64,000 bases of DNA from Pempheris klunzingeri (Eukaryota; Chordata; Actinopteri; Acropomatiformes; Pempheridae), in the NCBI RefSeq assembly GCF_042242105.1, contig NC_092020.1:14077288-14141287 (forward strand). Reading direction: 5' to 3'. A model generated the notes under the pieces. The model did no database searches, was not told the DNA's origin, and was given only the letters and a program-made list of their open reading frames with translations. Shown here one piece after another: positions 1 through 10,949 of this stretch. The translations under genes and the position numbers were made by a program. Every line of letters starts with the position of its first letter. The first letter of the stretch is position 1.

Positions 1-495
1 TACTGTGTGAATGAATGAAAAACAATACAAGCCATACAAAATAAAACAGACTTAGTTTGGAACAGCTAAAACTGTAAAATACGTTCACTTTCTTGTTTCA
101 GAAGTCAAGCATCAGAATAACAGCGTTGGATGTAAAATGTCCTCAAATTGAAGATTTTCAGATATTTGTCCTGTTACTTACAGCCAACATCATAAAGCTG
201 GCTCCAAAACAACAGAGTAGATCACCAGACACTGAAACTGACACTGATCTGAAACTGAGTGATGCAGGTTCTCGAATTCTGCCAAAACCTGTAGACTTGT
301 TACCAAAATGTGCACGCTGTGAAACAGCAGGCAAACATGTACAGATAACTGAACACTACTGTCAGTGAAGACAGCAGCTTTAGCCCCCAAAAATTTAGTG
401 CAGTGAAAACAATCAATCAATCATTAACTGCATAAATGACAACATCCACTGTTTTAATGGCCACAGACAGGTGATGCAAACTGTATACTGGCTCA
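1..495. other. Intergenic flank, nothing recognised
   Basis: AT-rich sequence with no splice-supported coding exon. The short open frames on both strands show no family resemblance. It lies downstream of znf-A and probably includes its 3' UTR. Confidence 0.4.
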
Positions 496-582
496 TTAAC
501 CGTGACGCATCATATGGTTCCTGAGGCGTGCTTTATTCAAAAAGTCTTTTCCACAAACCTTGCACGAATTAGGCCACTCCCC
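496..582 (-). other. In-frame extension of znf-A beyond its TAG: one further C2H2 finger
   Basis: Directly after the TAG at 585-583 the same frame stays open for 28 codons to TAA at 498-496. It encodes GEWPNS followed by a perfect finger: C-K-V-C, then twelve residues, then H-M-M-R-H. A chance open stretch would not give correctly spaced C2H2 ligands. This was therefore coding until recently, or still is, through stop read-through, a polymorphic stop or a base-call error. Whether it is translated cannot be told from one sequence. Confidence 0.7.
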
Positions 583-3500
583 CTAACATAAAGACAAATG
601 CGCACTATACCTTGTTTGTGAGGGGAATTTCCTCTTACATTTCTTACACTGAATTATAGTACTGTGGCTATTTTTTTTGTGAATGGCAAGCTGCCGAAGA
701 GAGCTAAACTTTACAGGGCACTGGTCACATTTCATGGACTTGCCTCCTGTGTGGGTGAGAAAGTGCTCAATCAGCAAGTATTTGTTTCTCAGAATCTTCT
801 GACACAATAAGCAGCTGTAGCCTGTCTTGCACTTTGTGCCCATTGTTTGCCACCTTGGTCTTGGCTTGACATATGGATTGTATTTTTTCTTAACTTTTTT
901 ATGGGTTATTGCTTGACTTGTGTCTTTTCTAGGAGAAATCAAGTCCTCTTGGTTGTCTTCAGTCATCTCAAGAGGCTTGGTCCATGCAAGGTCTCCATTT
1001 ACCCCAATGGAATTCACTTGGTCTTTGTGGATTCTTATTGTGTGCATTTTGAGTGACTGATTAATACGGAACTTCTTTGGGCACATGCTGCAAGAAAACG
1101 GCTTTTCACCAGTATGAACGCGCACGTGATCTTCGAGCCTGCAATGTGACAGAAACGTCTTGTTGCAGTACACACATGAGTGCCTTTTGGTGGCCCCATG
1201 TTTCTTGACAGATGGTTCACTGTGTTTGCTAGAGGAAGGTGTGCTTTCCTTCTTATTGATCAACCGTTTTTTGCTTGGTGTGGTTGTTTCTTCTTCATCA
1301 CAGGACTGACGCTCTGGTGGGTCAGTGGACTGTGCTTCTTTCTCCAACAATTTCTTGAGTTTTTCACAAAATTGTTGATGACACTTAAGAGATCTTGGAA
1401 AACGGAAGTCTTTGTTGCAAGCTCGGCACCTTTTGTGCCATTGTAGGTGCACACTTAGGCCAAATTCTGTATCAAATACTTTCCTACAAAACTTGCAGGT
1501 GGGCTTTTCTTTACCGTTGTTTCCCACTGTCTCCTGTTTCATAGACTCACACTCAGTTGCTGAGATGTTTCTCTCCTCGCTTTTGCTCTTCAGTGTATTT
1601 TCTTGCTCTTTTCCGTTTAAATTTCTCCCTGTCCTTCTATGACTTGTACCGCGTGTTAGGACATTGTCCTCATATTTGAGGTCTCGGAGCAACATTTTCA
1701 TTTCACCTTTTACACGTGGAAGTCGAGTTCCTTCATTACACATTGGCAAGCTTCTAACCTGAGTGGGTTTGGGCCCCTTTCTTAATGAGGAACCTGTGAA
1801 AGAAAAACATTGCACAAAAATTAAACTGTGACCCAGTGAAAAAAGAAGAGGCTACATGAATTCAACAGATCAAACAGTTGTTCGGTAACAATTGTGTTAC
1901 AAACTGATCTGAACAACAAGACTGAACTTAAAAACAAATATTTAAAAAGGAGTCAAATTTAACCCTATAATGTTACTACTAGGATGTCTGGATTAGATTA
2001 GACAATAGTTTCACCCAAAAATGCATTTTCTCACCTTCCACTCAAGATATACAGCTGTATGTATCCTATCAATTAAGCACTGTGCGTCTGCAACACGTTA
2101 TTAAGCAAATGAATGGTGGTGGCCAGCTACACGCACTGAACAAATGGCAGCAGCAATGGTGGGATGCTGAAGTGAAGCGAAACAAATAAACCTCTGCCAC
2201 TGCAATTTTACCTTCCATAATTTCAACATACACAGTTAAGTAACTTCAAGTGTCATCAATGTTTAGTTATGTTTAAGTTGCGCAAAACCAAAGGCTCTCA
2301 TGAGAGTTACTGTGGTGTTTGCAGGCAATATTTGTACAAGATCTGACCCCTTGTGCATATAACTTTTAATCTTCTACGCACCCATAATGTACACTAGCAA
2401 GTATGTAAACAATGCTGCAGCTGTTCATCTGCCAGTACACACGGTAAAAAAAAGCAATTACTGTACATCACAACCCAAACCCTGGGCAGTTCTGACTAGA
2501 ACTAATTTCTAGTGAACAAACAGTCCCTACAATGGGGGCACGTTCTGGAAAGATATGATGCTTCTGGACATATTTTTGTACAGTACCTTTTAACAATGAA
2601 TATAATTTACAGCACAACAGAATGAATGAAAGAATTAAGAATGAAACTCACGTGTCTTGGAAATCTTGACGCCTTTGGTTTCATTGTCACAGTGAATTGC
2701 CTAAAATACAGACATTAGTGGTTATATCACCAATGATTAACAATACAAAAGTACAAAGGACACATAAGCAACAAATAATAAGGGAGATGAACTTTGAGGA
2801 TGCTCTGAGACTTTAAATCATTGTCTAAATGTGAGAACTCTCTATAACACAGTACATATACGAGCAGTACAGAGCAAATCAATGCTTCAGCCTTTCTTGC
2901 AAATGTTCATACCAGAGGCTCCTGGAATGCGTGGGAAAAGTTAGTTGTTGTTTTTTTTAAAGCACAACCCCATCAAAAAAGAAAAAAACATTCAGTTTCC
3001 CCAAGGGAAAGGTTGTGTTGTTCAGGACTCATTGACTGGATGCGTTGGAACAATCTGATCATGCAGATTTTCCCTTTTAGCTACACACCTCCTGCTTGAT
3101 GAGTGGAATGGGGTACAGAGGAATGTACAGAGAGCGCAGCCTTATGCTGGGACACCCGTCGTTGCCTTGCTTGGTCATGGTCTCGGAGCCCAGGGGGGCA
3201 CACCAGTCGTCAGGTACTGCAAAAACCCATACACAAAGACACAAACATGATCAAGCTCCAATGATAAGCCATATAATATTGTTGTCATGAAATGTTGAAT
3301 TATGATAAATGTAAATATACACAGTTGACAGCTACCCTCAAATGAACATGCAACCGATACTGGTCATTGTACTGTACTAATCTTTAGGATACAGTTGTAT
3401 TTCACTTAAAAATACATGTTGCATCTTGAATAAACGCCAATTATCTCCATTAAACTTATTGAGCACCTACTAGGAACATTATTTGTTTTCACTTTGATGT

Positions 3501-4040
3501 CTTTTTTTCCTTTTCTATGCATAATGATACAGCATTGTTATACAATAACACATAGAAAAACATCCAAATGGACTGAATATCAAAACAGTTTCGTAATACA
3601 GTGAAAGTTTCTCTCTATAGTGGTGGCTCTCCAAAAATATGGACTATACATAATCATGTCTTTCACAGTAGAAAGCATAGTTTGCCAAGTTATTCACCTA
3701 AATTAAACATGATACCTTCGAAATCAATCTCAGGAACATCAGAAGCTTGTCCATGGATGTTCAGAACATCTTCAGGCTCTCTTTGCGTTTCATTCATCTG
3801 AGTCATATTCATCTCTGCTCCTCTGGCACCTCCACGCTCATTTTCTCGCAGCCTGATCTCTGCTCTTTGTAACTTTAGTTTAAGTTGAGCAATCTCTTCT
3901 CCTTTATGCGCCAGCTCCATCTGATGGTCATGCAGGCTGTTTTCAAAGATCTTCATTATTTCAAATGTAGTTCTCTTCAGGACCGAGTCCATAAGTGTAC
4001 CCATTTGGGTCATGAATTCTCTCTTCAGAGTGTCGGACAT
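583..4040 (-). CDS. C2H2 zinc-finger protein, four coding exons (znf-A)
   Basis: Probable nuclear DNA-binding transcription factor. The coding exons, read right to left, are 4040-3716, 3216-3089, 2700-2652 and 1793-583. All junctions have GT/AG and join in phase, giving 570 codons plus stop. Exon 1 begins MSDTLK and predicts an amphipathic coiled coil rich in E, K, L and R. This kind of N-terminal exon precedes the fingers in many fish zinc-finger genes. Exon 2 carries DDWCAPLG and PIPLIKQE. Exon 4 encodes seven fingers: CKFC, CRAC (C2HC-like), CVYC, CSMC, CLLC, CDQC and a final CKKC unit ending HLSLC. A TGEKPF linker joins fingers 3 and 4. The start ATG at 4040 is followed by the coiled coil, and an acceptor-like CCATTCAG lies upstream, so there is probably a noncoding first exon. 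The frame ends at TAG (585-583), but the same frame continues into another complete finger. The family is certain; the ortholog is not known. Confidence 0.88.
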
Positions 4041-5199
4041 CTTTGAAGATGTCCTCTGTCAGACTGAGTGTGATGCTGCACTGTGTTTTCGCTTGCCTCC
4101 TGAATGGAGAGATAAGAGATGAGGTTAGGATCTGATACAAAACAGCACCCTGGGGGGCTGCTGGGTATTCTTCATAGATAAAAAGGGTAACTTTTAGCAG
4201 GGTGTGCCTGCAGAAACGGATTATAAACCCCAGTCAATCAGATGAAGGATGAACTCCCTTCAAATTAGTCCACCTGCAGTACACGACTAGGAAGGGTGGT
4301 CTGACAAGCATGTGACTGCGGACCATACGGTGTGTTAAACGGAGGAGAAACCAGCAGGAACACACAATGGGAAATTCATCAGTCACAACGCAGAGTGGGA
4401 TTTTTTGGATCGTATATGCTTTCTGAACCACGTTACCGTTAGCGGACTTAACAATAGCTATGCTAATAAGCAACTTTTTCAGTAAAAATATTTCGCTTTC
4501 GGCAAAAGCACAGCATACCAAATATTAAGTTCCTACGACGCACATGACTGTATTTTGAACAGCGCTGTGACAATTGCAAGACAACATTGCATCTGGAGGG
4601 CAACTTACGGAAATAACGTTACTGACACACTTTGAGAGGGGAAACGGTCCTACGTTGATCTGCAACTTCGTCTGAGCCACAGAAACTGTACCTCATGCAC
4701 AGAAAACCGGTTTCATGTTAATTAGCAAACGTTAACCGACCAAACTATAAGCCTCCATTCCGGCTGTCCGCCATTATTATTTGATTACAATCAGGGGAGA
4801 AACGCCACGTCACTATTGCGTCAGTTTTATCTATACTTAAACATAAACTGTGTACTAAAATATATCATATTTTTTCCTGCGTATTTATATTTTTGTTTTC
4901 TATCGTTCTATATTCAGTAGAAAATTAAAATATATATATATATCTATGGTATGTGTAAATATTTTTCTCCTTCGCGCAGGCGCTCTCTGTTCACTACTCA
5001 GACAGCGTTGTTTTATACAGCCATGCCTCAGGGCGGGCGGTTACCATAGCAACCAACCCGGCTCTTTGTATAGATCAGTTCCAGCAAATCCGGAAAATTC
5101 AGGTTGTGACATGTCCCCGCCTGGGGAAAAACAAACGACACTCGCCATAGACTTTAATATAAAATAAGACGCTCTTAGAGTCTATGTGGGACAAAGGAT

Positions 5200-8010
5200 T
5201 GTTTTGCCCCAAAAGATGGCGTGGAAATAAGAGCCTACTCTGGAAGACGTGTTGCCGATCTGATCTGTACCTTATTGAAACTACTGGTCGCTCCTAGACA
5301 CACGTTACTTCCGCATTCCACGATTACAAGAGATGGCTATGGACAACTGTGTGGCTACTTTATCTTTCAAAGGCGCTGGCTAGTCTTCAGCTAATTTAGC
5401 TGAGCTAAACTTTGCACTGTGACCCTTAAATGTATTGTTGGAAAAAGTGGGCGGCGACTTCCCAGCATGTCCTTGTGACTTCATGTTGACTGTTGTCTGG
5501 AAAAGGGACAATTACTAGATGTGTTACATCATGGATTTCAGTGTTGCCTGTTGTGCCTGTTATTGTTTGTTGTTCATGTTTAAAGTGTTGGTTGGTGGTG
5601 GTTATAGTTACTTGTAGTGGTGGAACTGTTTAGCGCAACCTTCTGCAATGCTGTGTCCCAAGTTTGTCTGCTGTTGTATTAATTTCTGGTATTGATTTGG
5701 AGTCACAGCCAAAGTTTCACGAGTACATAAATAGAAAGTGACTACAAATGCTGTGGGCTTCTGACAAGGCAAAACTAAAAAGGGGAAGTATTAAAATTCA
5801 TATAGTATTAGAGCAAGGAAACACACAAGAACATAAACTATTTTCCCTGCACTACAAAGCAAAAAAAGGCAACGTTGTTATAAGTTGTATGTCTGTTATG
5901 TTTCACTCTGACAATATGCTTATCAAACATTAATCTAGAGTTCACATTCCGCGTATAATGTACATTGACTTGTAGCCTGGACGAAGACAAGAGATTAGTC
6001 CTCAGCTAAACTTTGCACTCACTGCTCAGTGTTTGTATCTTCTGTCGCTGCCCCTGACAGCCGAAAATTGGTCTTCTCTTTATCAACAACAGGAGCTTTT
6101 GTGTTATTGCTGCCTCCTTCAGAGTGTCTGAAATCATGTTTTTGGTTGTCTTACTACTACACAGCCTCGATCTCTGTGTACATCTCCACCACTGTTCCTC
6201 CTCCTCAGTCTGTCCGATTCCCACCTGTTCCACCTCCCCTCTGGCTGCTCGTTTCTTCTCCTCTGCTCATTATTGCCTACATTTTTTTCCCCTTGGAACA
6301 AGTGTCACTACTCTTGGATGGTGTCAATGAAATGATAGACACAGGACCTTCATATCATGACCTAGAACAAGGTGGACATTAGATGTGTGAGGATGAACAC
6401 AGACTTACAATTACATGGTACTGTGCTATCTTTGTTGTTTAGACCAGGATCAAAAACAGTTTGCATAACTAATGTGTACAACAGCTTGTTGCTGTGAGCT
6501 TGTGCACCCTCTGATAGTTCCTACCTCCTAACACAAACTGAAGTGGGCAAGTGGGTTTAATGGAATGAATGGCTCTATGGCTCTAACCCAAATGTTACCC
6601 AGTCAGGACATAGAGGGCCATGGCTAAGGCAGACAGGGCACTCTGTACTTATGTGCACAGCCAGGGTAGACAGGGCACTGGTGTCCTTTTGGCTTGTTTG
6701 ATATAATTTAGGCTACTCCATCATACCATAAATAACCATGGATAACCATAGAACACTGTACCAATACTGTGGAATACCATAGATTACCATAGAATAATGT
6801 ATCATACAATAGAATATCATAGATTAAAATAGATACCATTGATTACCATAAATACCATAGAATAATGTATCATACAATAGACAACCATACCATGCCACAG
6901 AATACCAGATTACTGCACAATACCATAGAATACCATACAGTACCATACATTACTGTGCCATACCACAAAATACTAATGATTACCGTACCTTACCATAGAT
7001 TACCATAGAATACCAGACCATAGATTACCAAAGAATAACATAGACCATAGAATACCATATATTAACATAGAATACCATAGCTTACCAAAGAAAACCGTAC
7101 CACACCACAGAGCACCGTACAATAACATAGATCATCAGCAATACTTTTGCCTGATGTCACAGAATGTGATAACCATACAGTCGTACACACTGCTGTAATG
7201 TACATGAAATGTCCAACATATAACATCCTATTTCTGTGCTTGTCAACACAATAATGCTTTATTCAACTATGATAAATTAATATATTATCATTCCATCACT
7301 ACAGCGGCTGCTTGGAACCTCCTGTATTTTAACTCAGACACAAACTGTTCAAACAACCCGCACAATGTAAGAATACTAATTGAAATACACAAAGATTCAT
7401 AAGGGATAAAGTGTCTCTTTTATCATGGGCATACTTGTGATGTGTATTTTTACTGCTCATTGAAAATAAAACTCTGGCCTTCCCTCAGCGAGAACTTAGT
7501 ACCACAAATAAATCGGAGTATCAAAATTTACACTCTTTACACTCTCACAAAGTTGATGAATACCAGGGAGGCAACAGTTTCACAACATAAGCAAACACTT
7601 GGCTTATTGTGGTCAAACAAAGGTTGATAAGCATTCGTTTGGGACGGACGGGTAGTTTCAAGTAGACTGTATGGTGGATAATTGACAGCTCTTTCACCTA
7701 GACATCCTCCAACCAGGTGGTTCAATATATCCCTTGCTGGTCTTTCTGAACATTTCCTCATTTTATGCCTTTAGCTCATTTCAAATAGTTCAGATGCCAA
7801 GAGAGGTGGCATGTCATGGCTGGTGCTGACGCTACAGTAGGAAGACAACAGGTGTAAATCATAAAATTAATCATGGCTGAATTCCATTTAGCTGCTTAAG
7901 TTTCAGGGTCCTATTGTCTAATTTAATTAAAATACTGAGCTTGTAAAAATGAAGTGTGTCTTTGCCAAACAATCAAGGAAAAGAGACATTAATTTATGGT
8001 CTACAGGGTT
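5200..8010. other. Intergenic stretch between znf-A and mif
   Basis: About 2.8 kb with no splice-supported gene. It holds the degenerate CCATAGAAT minisatellite (listed separately) and otherwise AT-rich unique-looking sequence. Open frames of 60-117 codons on both strands look like chance. Confidence 0.4.
6715..7130. repeat. Degenerate minisatellite, unit about ACCATAGAAT
   Basis: Some 400 bases are built from diverged head-to-tail variants of ACCATAGAAT and ACCATAGATT, with interspersed ATACC and CATACA variants. The unit is roughly ten bases, often paired into twenty. Copies differ at one to three positions, so the array is old. It lies between genes with no coding role. Confidence 0.75.
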
Positions 8011-8013
8011 TGC

Positions 8014-8019
8014 TTTATT
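8014..8019 (-). terminator. Polyadenylation signal of mif
   Basis: TTTATT on the plus strand reads AATAAA on the minus strand, about 200 bases past the mif stop codon. That suits a short 3' UTR. Confidence 0.55.
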
Positions 8020-8215
8020 GCATTTAAACGGATCAGTGCAAAGCTATAGGGTCCAGCTAAGTGCTTTTCAGTTATACAGTATACAGGGCATTGAATTAGC
8101 AGGTGTCTTAGTTTCTTCGTTTTGCCAGTTTAAACTGTGTTCGTACACCTATGGGTAGATAGTATAGGAAAATACTGGAATGATCTTCTACTTCTGTCTG
8201 TTGACCCAGTTGATC

Positions 8216-9812
8216 TCAGCCAAAGGTAGTGTTGTTCCAGGCCACATTGGCTGCATCCATGTCTACAAAGTTAACATAAATCCTGAAATAGACACAAAGA
8301 GAAATGGGTAAATGAGATTGGAGCACGACATGTAAGATACAGAGCTATCGGAGTCTATGTGTGTTACATATCAAATTATGTGCAGTACTGGTCGCTGTGT
8401 GTGTGTGTTTGCTACCTGTCTGCAGAGATGCCCAGGTGTTTGTTGAGCAGTCCACACAGGAGTTTAGAGTATTGCTTGTTGTGAGCACCACTGATCTTCC
8501 CGATACTGTGGAGGGAGCAGAGAGCGCAGGGGTCTCCCTTTCCTCCAAACATCATCATTTGGTCAGGGTTGATATGCACAGCAATGTACTGGTACAAGAC
8601 AAAGAGACAAAACTGATGTCAGTCCACACTGGTGTTTTTGAGGATCTTGACCTAATAGGCCTTTTTCACAGAAGACATTTTGCTTTGTCACAGTAGGAAA
8701 AGCACAGGAGTAAATAATCAAATGAATGATGGCTAAATTCCATTTAGCTGCTTCAGTTTCAGAGTGCTGGCATTGTGCAAGCTGGCTCACTTTCACAACT
8801 TATTAGGAAAGAGCCATTGTTAATGTTACTAGTAACACCTGTGCTTTTCCTACTTTGACAAGTCAAAATGTCCAATTTTGATGCAATGAGGGTTTTAATA
8901 ACAGTGATATCACCTACTTGGCGAACGTACCCATCAAGAAATTCTTGACGAGTCACCAAAAAAATACCTCTGAAATTATACATTATGTATCTGATCATTT
9001 TAATGATGCTAATATGTACAAATTCCCTACATAATGGTCTAAATCCTGATTAATGCTATTAAGGTGGAAAAACACTGAATCCTTTTAATACATTTTCATT
9101 TACTTTACCATTTTCACCCACAAAGTATTCAAATATAAAGATATTTTAGTCTAAAAACATTACAATTAGCCCTCCCAAGCCAACATTTAATTACAGAATA
9201 ACAACTGCTTTTTACGCCTGACTGCAATTGAAACCCATATTTTAAATGAGCTGTGTGGTTTAGCTCCTTTAAGTTGAATATTTATTCATGCACGTGGTAT
9301 TTACATATCTTATTCCTTTATATTATTACAGCTAGGCCTAGCTGGGTTTTTTAAAAGGATGCTGAGTCCTATTTTAACAAATATCCACAATCGGTTTGCA
9401 TGACATGATGATGATGGCTTCAGAGAACTGATCAATCGTCTGCCCATAATGACTCTACGAAGAACAGCCAAGACAGTGTTTGCATATTGCACAACAAGCA
9501 ACCCTTATTCAGTCAGTAGGGAGGCATATGATCTCTACTGTTAGCTGCAGATGAATGGAAATAAAGCTTCTGCAGAGGAGTTAAACCTACCAAGCTGATC
9601 CTGATGGGAAAGAATGACTTTAATTTGAATGTGGGGTTAGTTACATTGTGAAAACCTGGTGGGCACAGACCCTGCATCATTAAGCGCGGCCCTGGCCTAC
9701 CTACCTGTGCAGGTTTGCCCATAGCTTTGGCCAGCTCCTCGGTGGCCTCGGACAGCAGGGCCGCCGGCACTTCGCTTCTGGCCACGTTGGTGTTCACCAC
9801 AAACATCGGCAT
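8216..9812 (-). CDS. mif: Macrophage migration inhibitory factor
   Basis: A secreted and cytosolic trimeric cytokine with keto-enol tautomerase activity, related to D-dopachrome tautomerase. Coding exons are 9812-9705, 8588-8416 and 8282-8216. The spliced frame is exactly 115 codons, the family length, and the middle exon is 173 bases as I remember it for mammalian MIF. The protein starts [10 protein letters not shown], so removing Met exposes the catalytic Pro. The CALC redox-type motif lies in [15 protein letters not shown], and the C-terminus ends [15 protein letters not shown]. There is no signal peptide, as is usual since MIF leaves the cell by a leaderless route. It runs divergently from znf-B, with 1.1 kb between the start codons. 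A neighbouring TATA box is not evident. Identity is essentially certain. Confidence 0.97.
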
Positions 9813-10926
9813 GATGACTCCAAATCAAGTTCTGCCTCCTCCTCCTCCTCCTTCTCAAGATACAGCTGCAGCGACTGTGCCTAAAGGCGGAGAAAGACAA
9901 AGACTCCTCTTCCTCTCTCGTGGAGTGTGCAAACCACGTGAGAAAGTACCCACAGCGCCTCCGTCCATCCTGGAGGACACTTTTATTGACACGGGCTAAA
10001 CAAAACACCAACCGAACAGAGGCGCTTTTGTCTTATAATATCTGTGTTGCCTAAAATATCAATAACCGCCACTGCTGAGCTCACACTGGCAGCAAAGTCG
10101 TGAATACAATCAGGAGTTTCTGGTTTTATTTTTTCAGGGTGCGGCTTCTCCTGAGTGTAGGGTAATTACGGTACTGGGCATGCGCAGTGCTGTCAAGCAT
10201 CACTAAGCAGTGCTGAAGGAGGCGAGGAGGAAAACAGTGGCAGGCGGTGAGAGAGAGAGAGCGAGAGAGAGAGAGAGAGAGAGAGGGGGCAGAAGTTGGA
10301 CGGCGCTCTCCTTTGTCGCCGTCTTTCTCTATTTATGAACATCGACCAAGCTCATCCGCGATCCCTGAAACCATCCCGCCTGTCGCCGGTTCACGTCCAA
10401 GTTACTCCTCCGGATCTCCATCCAGCAAACGGTGCGTATACGAAAGCTAAATTAGCCAGGCTGCTAGCACGATCACTTTCCAGCGCTACGGAGGGGCTGC
10501 TGCTCCTCTTCCACTTCAACATTAATGTGTGCCGTTCACTGTTATAAGTTACTACCAGCTAACCTGACGCAGATTGTGCATTTGGAGTTAAACTGCAATA
10601 TTAAAACTCAGTATTGGGATAAACCTGCAGTGTAGCGTTTAATTGAATGGTAACAGAGATAGAATAACCATAATGTTAATGTTAGTATGAATTCACTGAG
10701 CTCTGTCACACTTTACTGTCCATATCTTTAACCGAGTAGCAACAATTAGTTATAAGTTAATAAGTTATTTTTGTAACAAACGTATGACTAATATTTGGCA
10801 TATAAAATGTTCTGGCTATGTCAGTGTGAAACTTTTCTCATCTCAATGGCAAAGCTGTGTTAAATGTAACTCACGACCATGACATGCTGGGCTCGATTTG
10901 ACAAACTCTCGTTGAACCATCACCAG
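9813..10926. promoter_or_regulatory. Divergent intergenic region between mif and znf-B
   Basis: The region between the two start codons is locally GC-richer than its surroundings (about 9700-10500). It carries a CTC-rich tract beside mif and a GA repeat (10248-10286) beside znf-B. A likely noncoding first exon of znf-B ends near 10430 at CAAACG|GTGCGT. The matching acceptor CACCAG at 10921-10926 lies just before the znf-B start. No TATA box is obvious on either side. A shared promoter is inference from the arrangement. Confidence 0.5.
10248..10286. repeat. GA microsatellite
   Basis: An interrupted (GA)n run of about 39 bases, probably in the promoter or 5' UTR of znf-B. Confidence 0.85.
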
Positions 10927-10949
10927 GTCGATCCGGACCCGAGGCCACG

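Noticed and set aside
1794-1815. Apparent start of znf-A at 1815
   Set aside because: These bases are intron: the acceptor CACAG ends at 1794 and upstream coding exons join in phase at 1793.
6006-6233. Minus-strand frame containing SDTLKEA, like the start of znf-A
   Set aside because: Only a few residues match. There is no coiled coil, no splice signal and no fingers nearby.
6715-7130. CRISPR-like array
   Set aside because: The units are short, contiguous and diverged with no spacers, and the genome is eukaryotic.
9697-10011. Frames on both strands over mif exon 1
   Set aside because: They are alternate frames of the mif exon and its GC-rich 5' UTR.
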